Source: Gaiellasilicea sp033857955
GTDB lineage: Bacteria; Actinomycetota; Thermoleophilia; Gaiellales; Gaiellaceae
Direction of reading: 5' to 3'
DNA: 64,000 nt
Assembly: GCA_033857955.1 (NCBI GenBank)
Contig: JAWVCW010000031.1
Span: 1-64,000 of the forward strand
Shown: positions 8,364 to 16,104 of the stretch, one piece after another
Position numbering within the stretch: the stretch's first letter is position 1
How the letters are laid out: the number at the start of each line of letters is the position of its first letter
The notes under the pieces: generated by a model
What the model was told of the DNA's origin: nothing
Seen by the model: the letters and a program-made list of their open reading frames with translations, nothing else
Database searches by the model: none
Position numbers and translations under genes: made by a program

Positions 8364-9238
8364 GGATCGAGGAAGGCGTACCGCTTGCGCGTCTGACGAC
8401 GATCGGAACGGGCGGCCCGGCGCGCGCGTTCGCGAGGCCGACGACCCTCGGCGAGCTCGAGCAGGCGCTCGCGTGGGCAGCGGAGCGCGACCTCGGGGTC
8501 GCCACCGTCGGTCTCGGCTCGAACCTGCTCGCAGCCGACGCCGGCGTCGATGCGCTCGTCCTCCGGCTCGCCGGCGACCTGGCGGCAGCGAGCGTCGACG
8601 GCGAGACGCTCCGCGCCGGCGGCGGGGCAACCAACGCTGCCTGCCTCCACCACGCGCGGGCTGCCGGTCTCGGCGGCTTCGAGTTCGCCTGCGCGATCCC
8701 CGGCACGGCCGGCGGCGGGGTCTGGATGAACGCGGGTGCGTACGGCAGCGACTGGTCGAAGATCCTCGTGCGGGCGAGGGTGGTCACCGCGGCCGGGGCG
8801 GGCTGGCTGACCCCGCAGGAGCTCGGGCTCTCGTACCGCCACTCGGAGCTCCGGCACGGACAGGTCGTCGCCCAGGTGGAGTACCGCCTCGCGCCGCGGT
8901 CCCCCGAGGAGATCAAGACGACTGTGGCGGAGCTGATCCGTCAGCGAAAGGCGACGCAGCCGACGAACAAGCGCACGTTCGGCAGCGTCTTCAAGAACCC
9001 CGAGCACGAGCTCGGTGCGGGACAGATGCTCGAGGTGTGCGGACTCAAGGGACATTCGATCGGCGGCGCGGTGATCTCCCCGAAGCACGCGAACTTCATC
9101 GAGAACGCCGGCGGTGCGACGGCGGCGGACGCGCTCGCGCTGGTGGCCGAGGCCCGCCGCCGCGCTCGCGAGCGTTTCGGGGTCGAGCTCGAGCATGAGG
9201 TCGAGCTCCTCGGCGAGATCGAGTTGCCGCCCGCCTGA
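8360..9238 (+). CDS. murB: UDP-N-acetylenolpyruvoylglucosamine reductase MurB
   Basis: FAD/NADPH enzyme that forms UDP-MurNAc. The FAD-binding region has GLGSNLLAAD at 51-60 and IPGTAGGGVWMNAGAYG at about 113-129. Catalytic Y159-R160 (SYRHSE) and S209 in FGSVFKNP fit type II MurB enzymes. Length is 292. ATG 8360 overlaps the murC stop. Its placement between murC and ftsQ puts all the cytoplasmic mur steps after MurA in one cluster. Confidence 0.96.
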   Translation: MRIEEGVPLARLTTIGTGGPARAFARPTTLGELEQALAWAAERDLGVATVGLGSNLLAADAGVDALVLRLAGDLAAASVDGETLRAGGGATNAACLHHARAAGLGGFEFACAIPGTAGGGVWMNAGAYGSDWSKILVRARVVTAAGAGWLTPQELGLSYRHSELRHGQVVAQVEYRLAPRSPEEIKTTVAELIRQRKATQPTNKRTFGSVFKNPEHELGAGQMLEVCGLKGHSIGGAVISPKHANFIENAGGATAADALALVAEARRRARERFGVELEHEVELLGEIELPPA

Positions 9239-9277
9239 CATCGCAGGAAGCGCCAACGCCGTGGCGAACCCGGGAGC

Positions 9278-10135
9278 GTGGCCGGAGGCAGGGGATCACG
9301 GAGTCGCGCACGCCCGCGAGTGCGGGCGCGGACCGCCGTCGCCCCAATGCCGCGCCGCGCAACCGGTGCGCTCGAGCTCCACAGGATTGCTCCCTCCGGC
9401 AGGTCGCTCCTCACGGGGTTCCTCATCCTGCTGACCGCCGTGGGTCTCTATGCCGCCGCGCGCGGGACGTCGGCGTTCGCGGTGCACAGCGTCGCTGTCG
9501 AGGGCGCTGCGCCGGAGGTTGCGGCCGAGGTCCGGAGGGCGCTCGCGCCGGCTCTCGGCGAGAGCCTCCTCGGGCTCGACCTCGCCGAGCTCGAGCACCG
9601 CGCCGAACGCGTGCCGATGGTGTCGGCCGCGTCGTTCGACCGAGGTTTCCCGCACACGCTCCGGATCGCTGTCGTGCCGGAGGTGCCGGTTGCCGTGCTC
9701 CGCCAGGGAGCCTCGTCGTGGCTCGCCGCGGCTGGTGGACGGGTCGTTGCCGAGCTCGACCGAGGAGCGCGCCCGGGCCTCCCGCGGATCTGGCTCAAGC
9801 GGGACGTCGACGTTCGCCTCGGCGAGTCCGTCGGCGGGATGCAGCTCCGGGCCATCGCCGCCGTCGCGCCGCTCGTCTCGAAACCGCTGCCGCTCGGTGT
9901 CGCCTCCGCCGCCGCGACGAGCGGCGAGCTGAAGCTCGTGCTGCGCAACGGGCTCGAGCTACGGCTCGGCGACAGCCGGGACCTGCCGGTGAAGCTCGAG
10001 GTAGCGCGGCGTGTGATCCCGCAGCTGGCCGGGTCCGGGGGGTACCTCGACGTGAGTGTGCCCGACCGTCCGGTGGCAGGCGAAACCCTCGACTCTCAGG
10101 TTGAGGTAGAGACTACGACCTCGACGCTACCATGA
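9278..10135 (+). CDS. ftsQ: cell division protein FtsQ/DivIB
   Basis: Bitopic division protein. A basic cytoplasmic N-terminus (residues 1-43) is followed by one membrane segment (about 44-62) and an extracytoplasmic POTRA domain from about 66 (FAVHSVAVEG) to 135, then the FtsQ/DivIB domain. GTG 9278 is the longest start after the in-frame murB stop; ATG 9347 would give a shorter basic tail and cannot be excluded, since neither has a well-placed Shine-Dalgarno. Identity rests on the architecture and its place before ftsZ. Confidence 0.9.
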   Translation: MAGGRGSRSRARPRVRARTAVAPMPRRATGALELHRIAPSGRSLLTGFLILLTAVGLYAAARGTSAFAVHSVAVEGAAPEVAAEVRRALAPALGESLLGLDLAELEHRAERVPMVSAASFDRGFPHTLRIAVVPEVPVAVLRQGASSWLAAAGGRVVAELDRGARPGLPRIWLKRDVDVRLGESVGGMQLRAIAAVAPLVSKPLPLGVASAAATSGELKLVLRNGLELRLGDSRDLPVKLEVARRVIPQLAGSGGYLDVSVPDRPVAGETLDSQVEVETTTSTLP

Positions 10136-10143
10136 GATCCGCA

Positions 10144-10172
10144 TTGACAAGGCCGACAAGGAAACGTACCCT
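10144..10172 (+). promoter_or_regulatory. sigma70-type promoter of ftsZ
   Basis: TTGACA (10144-10149), a 17-nt spacer and TACCCT (10167-10172) lie in the ftsQ-ftsZ gap. This is a near-consensus housekeeping promoter and would let ftsZ be expressed apart from the upstream mur operon. Confidence 0.75.
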
Positions 10173-10238
10173 CCACGCGGAAAGGAACGTCGTCACCCCG
10201 ATGCTCAACTCGAGCTTCAGGTCGAGGGACGTCGACAG

Positions 10239-11318
10239 ATGCAGCCCATGAGAGATTCCTCAGGCAACTACCTCGCGGTGATCAAGGTCGTCGGCGTCGG
10301 CGGCGGCGGCACGAACGCCGTCAACCGAATGGTCGACGCGGGTCTCGGGGGTGTCGAGTTCATCGCCGTCAACACGGACGCGCAGGCGCTCCTGATGGCG
10401 GACGCCGACGTGAAGATCCACATCGGCTCGAGCGCGACCCGCGGGCTCGGCGCGGGCGCGGATCCGACCGTCGGGCTTGCTGCCGCGCAGGAGAGCCGGG
10501 ACGAGTTGAAAGAGGCGCTCAAGGGCGCCGACATGATCTTCGTCACAGCGGGCGAAGGCGGCGGCACGGGCACCGGTGGCGCGCCGATCATTGCCGAGCT
10601 GGGGCGCGAGCTCGAGGCGCTCACCGTCGGCGTGGTCACGAAGCCCTTCGCATTCGAGGGTCGCCGGCGCGCCGAGCAGGCCGAGGTCGGGATTCAGAAC
10701 CTGCGCGATCGAGTCGACACGCTGATCGTGATCGAGAACGACCGCCTGCTGCAGGTGGTGGAGAAGAAGACGCCCGTCACCGAGGCGTTCCGGATCGCCG
10801 ACGACATCCTTCGTCAGGGCGTGCAGGGCATCACGGATCTGATCACGGTGCCCGGGATCGTCAACCTCGACTTCGCCGACGTGCGCACGATCATGCGCGA
10901 CGCCGGCTCGGCGCTGATGGGCATCGGCATCGCGTCGGGTGAGAACCGCGCGGCCGAGGCGGCCCGCACTGCTGTCTCCTCACCGCTCCTCGAGCAGTCG
11001 GTCGACGGGGCGACGGGCATCCTGCTGAACGTCACCGGCGGCAGCGAGCTCGGGCTCTTCGAGGTGAACGAGGCCGCCGAGGTGGTCACCGGCGCGGCCG
11101 ACCAGAACGCGAACGTGATCTTCGGCGCCGTGATCGACGACTCGCTCGGCGACGAGGTGCGGGTGACCGTGATCGCCACCGGCTTCGGCCACCGTCAGCG
11201 CCGCCGGCGCCTCGAGGCGCCGGTCGCCCAGACCGTGCCGAGCGGCGCTCCGGAACGTCCGCGCGACGAGCCGTCCGACTCCGAACTCGAGATCCCGTCC
11301 TTCCTCCGCGAGGATTGA
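10239..11318 (+). CDS. ftsZ: cell division GTPase FtsZ
   Basis: Tubulin-like GTPase forming the Z-ring. GGGGTNA at 21-27 and the GGGTGTGGAP signature loop near 105-116 bind GTP, and the T7-type loop follows (NLDFADVRTIM). The C-terminal domain ends in ELEIPSFLRED, the conserved tail peptide that binds partners such as SepF or FtsW. Length is 359. ATG 10239 has GAGGGA 9 nt upstream; Met at 10248 is an alternative. No ftsA accompanies it, as expected in actinobacteria. Confidence 0.98.
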   Translation: MQPMRDSSGNYLAVIKVVGVGGGGTNAVNRMVDAGLGGVEFIAVNTDAQALLMADADVKIHIGSSATRGLGAGADPTVGLAAAQESRDELKEALKGADMIFVTAGEGGGTGTGGAPIIAELGRELEALTVGVVTKPFAFEGRRRAEQAEVGIQNLRDRVDTLIVIENDRLLQVVEKKTPVTEAFRIADDILRQGVQGITDLITVPGIVNLDFADVRTIMRDAGSALMGIGIASGENRAAEAARTAVSSPLLEQSVDGATGILLNVTGGSELGLFEVNEAAEVVTGAADQNANVIFGAVIDDSLGDEVRVTVIATGFGHRQRRRRLEAPVAQTVPSGAPERPRDEPSDSELEIPSFLRED

Positions 11319-11366
11319 GCTCCTAGGTTTGAGTTTCGGGCGGGCGCGGAAATGATCGTGCATGCC

Positions 11367-11397
11367 CTCTTAGCCGGCTGCCCGGTCGGCTTAGGAG
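11367..11397 (+). other. imperfect hairpin in ftsZ-gcvT gap
   Basis: CTCTTAGCCG (11367-11376) pairs with CGGCTTAGGAG (11387-11397) with one bulge and one mismatch. It lies between the ftsZ stop and a stronger terminator-like hairpin. I do not recognise a riboswitch family in it. Confidence 0.4.
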
Positions 11398-11405
11398 ACC
11401 CGGTC

Positions 11406-11431
11406 CGACGCCCCGGCTTGCCGGGGCGTCG
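11406..11431 (+). terminator. terminator hairpin after ftsZ
   Basis: A perfect 11-bp GC-rich stem (11406-11416 with 11421-11431) with loop CTTG is followed by TGCTTT. It separates the division cluster from the gcv operon. The T-run is poor, as is common in high-GC actinobacteria. Confidence 0.7.
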
Positions 11432-11447
11432 TGCTTTCCGGAGCGGC

Positions 11448-11453
11448 TAGAGT
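11448..11453 (+). promoter_or_regulatory. leaderless -10 box for gcvT
   Basis: TAGAGT is followed by exactly 7 nt and then GTG 11461, so transcription would start at the start codon. It lies 16 nt after the terminator stem. Confidence 0.6.
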
Positions 11454-11460
11454 CAGCCGC

Positions 11461-12528
11461 GTGCAGACCCTCGTACAGACCCCGCTCCACGGCCGGCACG
11501 TCGCCGCCGGAGCGCGCATGGTGCCGTTCGCCGGCTGGGAGATGCCGGTCCAGTACGAGGGTGTCATCCCCGAGCACCGCGCGGTGCGCACGGACTGCGG
11601 CGTCTTCGACGTCTCGCACATGGGGCAGTTCCATGTCGAGGGGCCGACCGCGCACGAGTTGCTCCAGTCGCTGCTCTCCAACGACCTCGACAAGGTCGGC
11701 GAGGGCGGCGCGCAGTACACGCTGCTGACGAACGAGCGCGGCGGCATCGTCGACGACCTGATCGCCTACCGGATCGACCCGCACCACTACCTGCTCGTCG
11801 TCAACGCCGGCAATCGCGAGACGGCGTATGACTGGCTGAAGGAGCGCGAGATCCGCGGCTCCGAGGTGCGCGACGCGTCCGACGAGTACGGCCTCCTCGC
11901 GGTCCAGGGGCCGAAGTCGCTCGAGCGACTCGGGCTGCCGGAGGCGAAGCCGTTCACGCACGCGATGGGCGAGATCGACGGCGTCGAGGTGATGGTGAAC
12001 CGCACCGGGTACACGGGCGAGCTCGGCGTCGAGCTGATGTGCCCGGCGGAGGACGCGGTCGAGCTCTGGGACGCGCTCCTCGCCCGCGGCGCCGTTCCCT
12101 GCGGCCTCGGCGCCCGCGACACCCTGCGGCTCGAGGTCTGTTACCCGCTGCACGGCAACGACATCACCCAGGAGACGGATGCGATCTCGGCCGGGCTCGG
12201 CTGGACGTGCGCCCTCGGCAAGGAGTTCACCGGCGTCGCCGAGCTGCGCGCGATCGAGGAGGCAGGCCCGAAACAGAAGCTCGTCGCCTTCGTCATGGAG
12301 GAGAAGGCCGTCCCGCGACAGGGCATGGCGATCACGGCTGTTGGCAATCCGGCCGGCGGCGAGGTGACCTCCGGCACGCACTCGCCGATGCTCGACAAGG
12401 GCATCGGCATGGGCTACGTCCCGGCAGCGTCCGCCGCGCCCGGCACCGCCCTCCAGATCGACGTCCGTGGCAACGGGCGCCGCGCGATCGTCGTTCCGAA
12501 ACCGATCTACAAGCGAGAGGAGCCGTGA
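11461..12528 (+). CDS. gcvT: glycine cleavage system T protein (aminomethyltransferase)
   Basis: Transfers the methylene group from the lipoyl arm of GcvH to tetrahydrofolate, releasing ammonia. Family segments VPFAGWEMPVQY, FDVSHMGQ and NRTGYTGELG are present. GTG 11461 gives 355 residues and an N-terminus matching GcvT; an earlier in-frame GTG at 11431 lies in the terminator stem and is rejected. It is the first gene of a gcvT-H-PA-PB operon. Confidence 0.95.
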   Translation: MQTLVQTPLHGRHVAAGARMVPFAGWEMPVQYEGVIPEHRAVRTDCGVFDVSHMGQFHVEGPTAHELLQSLLSNDLDKVGEGGAQYTLLTNERGGIVDDLIAYRIDPHHYLLVVNAGNRETAYDWLKEREIRGSEVRDASDEYGLLAVQGPKSLERLGLPEAKPFTHAMGEIDGVEVMVNRTGYTGELGVELMCPAEDAVELWDALLARGAVPCGLGARDTLRLEVCYPLHGNDITQETDAISAGLGWTCALGKEFTGVAELRAIEEAGPKQKLVAFVMEEKAVPRQGMAITAVGNPAGGEVTSGTHSPMLDKGIGMGYVPAASAAPGTALQIDVRGNGRRAIVVPKPIYKREEP

Positions 12529-12534
12529 TCTAGC

Positions 12535-12930
12535 TTGGCGGCGAGCGAGGACTATCCAGAGGGATTGAAGTACCACCGCGAGCACGACTGGGCGCGGATC
12601 GACGGCGACGAGGCGACGTGCGGGATCACCTGGTTCGCACAGGATGCGCTCGGCGAGCTGGTGCACTTCGAGGCGCCGAGCGAGGGGAGCACGGTGACGA
12701 AGGACTCCACGTACGGCGAGGTCGAGTCCGTGAAGGCCGTCTCCGATGTCGTTGCCCCCCTCTCCGGCGAGATCCTCGAGGTGAACCAGAAGGTCGTCGA
12801 CGCGCCCGAGACGGTGAACGAGGATCCCTACGGCGAGGGCTGGCTGATCCGCATCCGCCTCGCCGACGCTTCCGAGGTCGACACGCTGCTCGACGCTGAC
12901 GCGTACAAGCAGTTCCTCGCCGAACAGTAG
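12535..12930 (+). CDS. gcvH: glycine cleavage system H protein
   Basis: Lipoylated shuttle protein of the glycine cleavage complex, 131 residues. The lipoylation site is K67 in GEVESVKAVSD. The start is TTG 12535, supported by GAGAGGAG about 12 nt upstream within the end of gcvT and by conservation from EDYPEGLKYHREHDWA onward. The gap to gcvT is 6 nt and to gcvPA 2 nt. Confidence 0.95.
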   Translation: MAASEDYPEGLKYHREHDWARIDGDEATCGITWFAQDALGELVHFEAPSEGSTVTKDSTYGEVESVKAVSDVVAPLSGEILEVNQKVVDAPETVNEDPYGEGWLIRIRLADASEVDTLLDADAYKQFLAEQ

Positions 12931-12932
12931 TA

Positions 12933-14270
12933 GTGGGCAACCAGCTCTCCCTCACCGACACCGACCGCGAGGAGATGCTCGCGGCGATCGGCGTCTCGTC
13001 GATCGAAGAGCTCTTCAAGGACCTTCCGGCCGGCGTTCGCTTCCAGCGCGAGCTCGACCTCGAGCCGGCCCTGTCCGAACCCGAGCTCGTGCGTCACCTG
13101 GAAGAGCTCGCCGCGAAGAACGTGGACACGACGAAGGAGCTCTCCTTCCTCGGCGCGGGGATCTACGACCACTACGTGCCGGCGGTCGTCGACGCCGTGC
13201 TCCAGCGCGGCGAGTTCCTGACCGCCTACACGCCGTACCAGCCGGAGCTGAGCCAGGGCGTCCTGCAGGCGATCTTCGAATACCAGACGGCGATCTGCGA
13301 GCTGACCGGCATGGACGTCTCGAACGCGTCCGGCTACGACGGCATGACCGTGGCGGCCGACGCCTGCTATGTGGCCAAGCATGCGACCGGCCGGACGAAG
13401 GTCGTGCTCGCCGAGACGCTCAACCCGCAGGTGCGCCAGGTCGTGAAGACGTACGCGCCCGGCTTCGGCCTCGAGGTCGTGGAGGTCCCGCACGCCGGCG
13501 GCACGATCGACCCGTCGACGCTGCGAGCGGCCGCCGAGGACGCGGCCTGCGTGATCTTCCAGCAGCCGAACGTGTTCGGCATTCTCGAGCCGGCGCCCGA
13601 TCTTGCCGCCGCGGCGAACGACGCCGGCGCGATGGCGATCGCTCATGTCGACCCCGTCTCGCTCGGCGTGCTCGAGGCGCCGGGAAACTACGGCTGCGCG
13701 ATGGCGATCGGCGAAGGGCAGGGCGCAGGCAACTACCAGTCCTACGCGGGCCCGCACTACGGCTTCCTCGCGTCGAAGGCCGAGTACACGCGCCGGCTGC
13801 CGGGCCGGATCATCGGCGAGACGACCGACGTCAACGGCGACCGCGGCTACGTCTTGACGTTGCAGACCCGGGAGCAGCACATCCGCCGTGAGAAGGCGAC
13901 CTCGAACATCACGACGAACCAGACGCTCCTGGCACTCGCCGGCCTCGTCCACCTCTCCTGGCTGGGTCCGCAAGGACTGAGGGAGGTGGGGGAGACCTGC
14001 ATGGGTCTCGCCGCCTACGCAAAGGAGAAGCTCGGCCTCCGGCTCGCGTTTCCCGAGACGGCGACATTCAAGGAGTTTGCGGTCCGGGTCGGACGGCCGG
14101 CGCGTGACGTGATCGCGGCGGCGCGCGAGCTCGGCGTTCATCCCGGGTACGCGATCGGCCGCGACTACGAGGGCATGGACGACGTCCTCCTGATCGCGGT
14201 CACCGAGCGCCGCAGCCCCGCCGACATCGATCGCCTCGCCCAGGTGCTCGCGGAGGTGCGGGCGAAATGA
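12933..14270 (+). CDS. gcvPA: glycine dehydrogenase (decarboxylating) subunit 1
   Basis: N-terminal half of P protein as a separate subunit (445 residues). It pairs with GcvPB to decarboxylate glycine and load the aminomethyl group on GcvH. Typical segments FLGAGIYDHYVPAVV, TAYTPYQPELSQG and GLVHLSWLGPQGL are visible. The start is GTG 12933, 2 nt after gcvH. Split P protein is unusual among actinobacteria with a single long GcvP and fits a deep-branching lineage. Confidence 0.95.
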   Translation: MGNQLSLTDTDREEMLAAIGVSSIEELFKDLPAGVRFQRELDLEPALSEPELVRHLEELAAKNVDTTKELSFLGAGIYDHYVPAVVDAVLQRGEFLTAYTPYQPELSQGVLQAIFEYQTAICELTGMDVSNASGYDGMTVAADACYVAKHATGRTKVVLAETLNPQVRQVVKTYAPGFGLEVVEVPHAGGTIDPSTLRAAAEDAACVIFQQPNVFGILEPAPDLAAAANDAGAMAIAHVDPVSLGVLEAPGNYGCAMAIGEGQGAGNYQSYAGPHYGFLASKAEYTRRLPGRIIGETTDVNGDRGYVLTLQTREQHIRREKATSNITTNQTLLALAGLVHLSWLGPQGLREVGETCMGLAAYAKEKLGLRLAFPETATFKEFAVRVGRPARDVIAAARELGVHPGYAIGRDYEGMDDVLLIAVTERRSPADIDRLAQVLAEVRAK

Positions 14271-15766
14271 AGTTGATCTACGAGAAGTCGAAAGCCGGCC
14301 GCCGCGCCTCGACCCTCCCGAGCTACGACCTCCCTGCGACCGAGGTGCCCGAGGAGCTGCGCCGCGCCGAGCCGCCGCGCCTGCCCGAGCTGGCGGAGCC
14401 CGAGATCGTGCGGCACTTCACGGCGCTCTCGACCCGCAACTTCGGCATCGACACCGGCTTCTATCCGCTCGGCAGCTGCACGATGAAGCACAACCCGCGT
14501 GTGAACGAGCGGGTCGTGATGCTGCCCGGATTCAAAGATCTCCACCCCCACCAGGACGAGCAGGGCGCTCAGGGTGCGCTCGAGCTGATGTGGCGGCTGC
14601 AGGAGATCCTCAAGGAGATCGCCGGGCTCGATGCCTGCTCGCTCCAGCCGGCGGCGGGGTCGCAGGGCGAGCTGACGGGGCTGATGGTGATGCGCGCCTA
14701 TTTCCAGGACCGCGGCGAAGGCGAGCAGCGCGACACGATCATCACCGCCGACACGGCGCACGGCACGAACCCGGCGAGCGTGACGATGGCGGGCTACAAG
14801 CTGGAGAAGGTCGGCACCGACGCACGCGGAAATCTCGACCTCGACGATCTGCGCTCGAAGGTGAACGAGCGGACGGCAGGGCTGATGCTGACGAACCCTT
14901 CGACCCTAGGGCTCTTCGACGAGCACATCCAGGAGATCGCAAAGATCTTCCACGACGCAGGCTCCCTGCTCTATTACGACGGCGCGAACCTGAACGCCGT
15001 CTGTGGGATCTCGCGTCCGGGCGACATGGGCTTCGACATCGTCCACATCAACCTGCACAAGACGTTCGCGCAGCCGCACGGGGGCGGCGGCCCGGGCGGC
15101 GGCCCGATCGTCGTGCGCGAGAAGCTCGAGCCGTTCCTGCCCGTGCCCGCGATCGTCGAGGAAGGCGCCGTGTTCCGGCTCGACCACGACCGGCCGAAGT
15201 CGATCGGCAAGGTGCGCGGCTTCACGGGGCCGTTCGGAGTGTTCGTGCGCTCGTACGCGTACATCCGCTCGTACGGGCCCGCGTTGCGCGAGATGTCCGA
15301 GGTGGCGGTGTTGAACGCGAACTACCTGCTCGCCCGGCTCCGCGATGCCTACGACCTGCCCTACGACCGCCTCTGCATGCACGAGTTCGTGCTCAGCGCC
15401 CGCACTCTGAAACGGGAGCACGGGATCTCGGCGCTCGACGTCGCGAAGCGGCTGATGGACTACGACTTCCATCCGCCGACGATCTACTTCCCGCTCGTCG
15501 TGCCCGAGGCGTTGATGATCGAGCCAACCGAGACGGAGCCCAAGGAGCGCCTCGACGCCTTCGTGGACGCGATGCTGGCGATCGCGCGCGAGGCGTCCGA
15601 GCAGCCGGACCTGCTGCGCGAGGCTCCGCGCTCGCGCCCCGTGCGCCGGCTCGACGAGGTGAAAGCGGCGAAGCGCGCCATCGTCAAGTACGGCTTCGAC
15701 GAGCATCCGGACCTTTCCGGCGAGCCCGGCGAAGCTCGTCAGCTCGAGGCGCAAAAGGGCGCGTGA
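14267..15766 (+). CDS. gcvPB: glycine dehydrogenase (decarboxylating) subunit 2
   Basis: PLP-carrying half of the split P protein, 499 residues. The PLP lysine is K265 in HINLHKTFAQPHGGGGPG, and GSCTMKHNPR near residue 70 is the other signature. ATG overlaps the gcvPA stop (ATGA). The stop overlaps the next small ORF by one base. Confidence 0.96.
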   Translation: MKLIYEKSKAGRRASTLPSYDLPATEVPEELRRAEPPRLPELAEPEIVRHFTALSTRNFGIDTGFYPLGSCTMKHNPRVNERVVMLPGFKDLHPHQDEQGAQGALELMWRLQEILKEIAGLDACSLQPAAGSQGELTGLMVMRAYFQDRGEGEQRDTIITADTAHGTNPASVTMAGYKLEKVGTDARGNLDLDDLRSKVNERTAGLMLTNPSTLGLFDEHIQEIAKIFHDAGSLLYYDGANLNAVCGISRPGDMGFDIVHINLHKTFAQPHGGGGPGGGPIVVREKLEPFLPVPAIVEEGAVFRLDHDRPKSIGKVRGFTGPFGVFVRSYAYIRSYGPALREMSEVAVLNANYLLARLRDAYDLPYDRLCMHEFVLSARTLKREHGISALDVAKRLMDYDFHPPTIYFPLVVPEALMIEPTETEPKERLDAFVDAMLAIAREASEQPDLLREAPRSRPVRRLDEVKAAKRAIVKYGFDEHPDLSGEPGEARQLEAQKGA

Positions 15767-16002
15767 TGAATCGCACGGTGATTGCCGGCCGCGTGGACGA
15801 GCTCGCCGACGAGCACTCGGGCCGTGCGTTCGCCGAGGCGATCCGGGCCTATGCGGAGACCCTCGACGAGGCGTCACAGGAAGAGCTGAGGCAGATCGTG
15901 CTGGAACGTGCGGCCAACTTCGACCAGGCGGTCATGGATCGCGTCGACGCCGGCGGCTGGTTGCGGCGCCAGTGGGACCGCGCATATCCGACAGACCGAT
16001 GA
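15766..16002 (+). CDS. small conserved-looking protein, function unknown
   Basis: 78 residues starting at ATG 15766, sharing one base with the gcvPB stop (TGATG), so probably translated by reinitiation. The protein is acidic and helical (MNRTVIAGRVDELADEH start, LDEASQEELRQIVLERA in the middle), with a basic WLRRQWDR end and no membrane segment. I do not recognise the family. Coupling to gcvPB suggests it is made with the glycine cleavage complex, but the role is unknown. Confidence 0.6.
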   Translation: MNRTVIAGRVDELADEHSGRAFAEAIRAYAETLDEASQEELRQIVLERAANFDQAVMDRVDAGGWLRRQWDRAYPTDR

Positions 16003-16092
16003 GTTTGGTCCGCGCGAGCGGTCTACAGGGTCGTGAGCACCAAGACCTCTATGCGTGACGACGTCTCTTGGCCCACCCGCGGACCGGATCGG

Positions 16093-16098
16093 TAGGTT
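16093..16098 (+). promoter_or_regulatory. leaderless -10 box for MMPL gene
   Basis: TAGGTT is followed by 6 nt (GGGGAG) and ATG 16105. The purine run touches the ATG, too close for a normal Shine-Dalgarno, so a leaderless start fits better. Confidence 0.55.
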
Positions 16099-16104
16099 GG
16101 GGAG

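Noticed and set aside
11319..11460. Glycine riboswitch before gcvT
   Set aside because: I cannot find the paired aptamer cores, the gap is too short for a tandem aptamer plus expression platform after the terminator, and gcvT looks leaderless.
11431..11460. Earlier GTG start for gcvT at 11431
   Set aside because: It begins in the last base of the terminator stem and adds ten residues not typical of GcvT, while TAGAGT lies 7 nt before GTG 11461.
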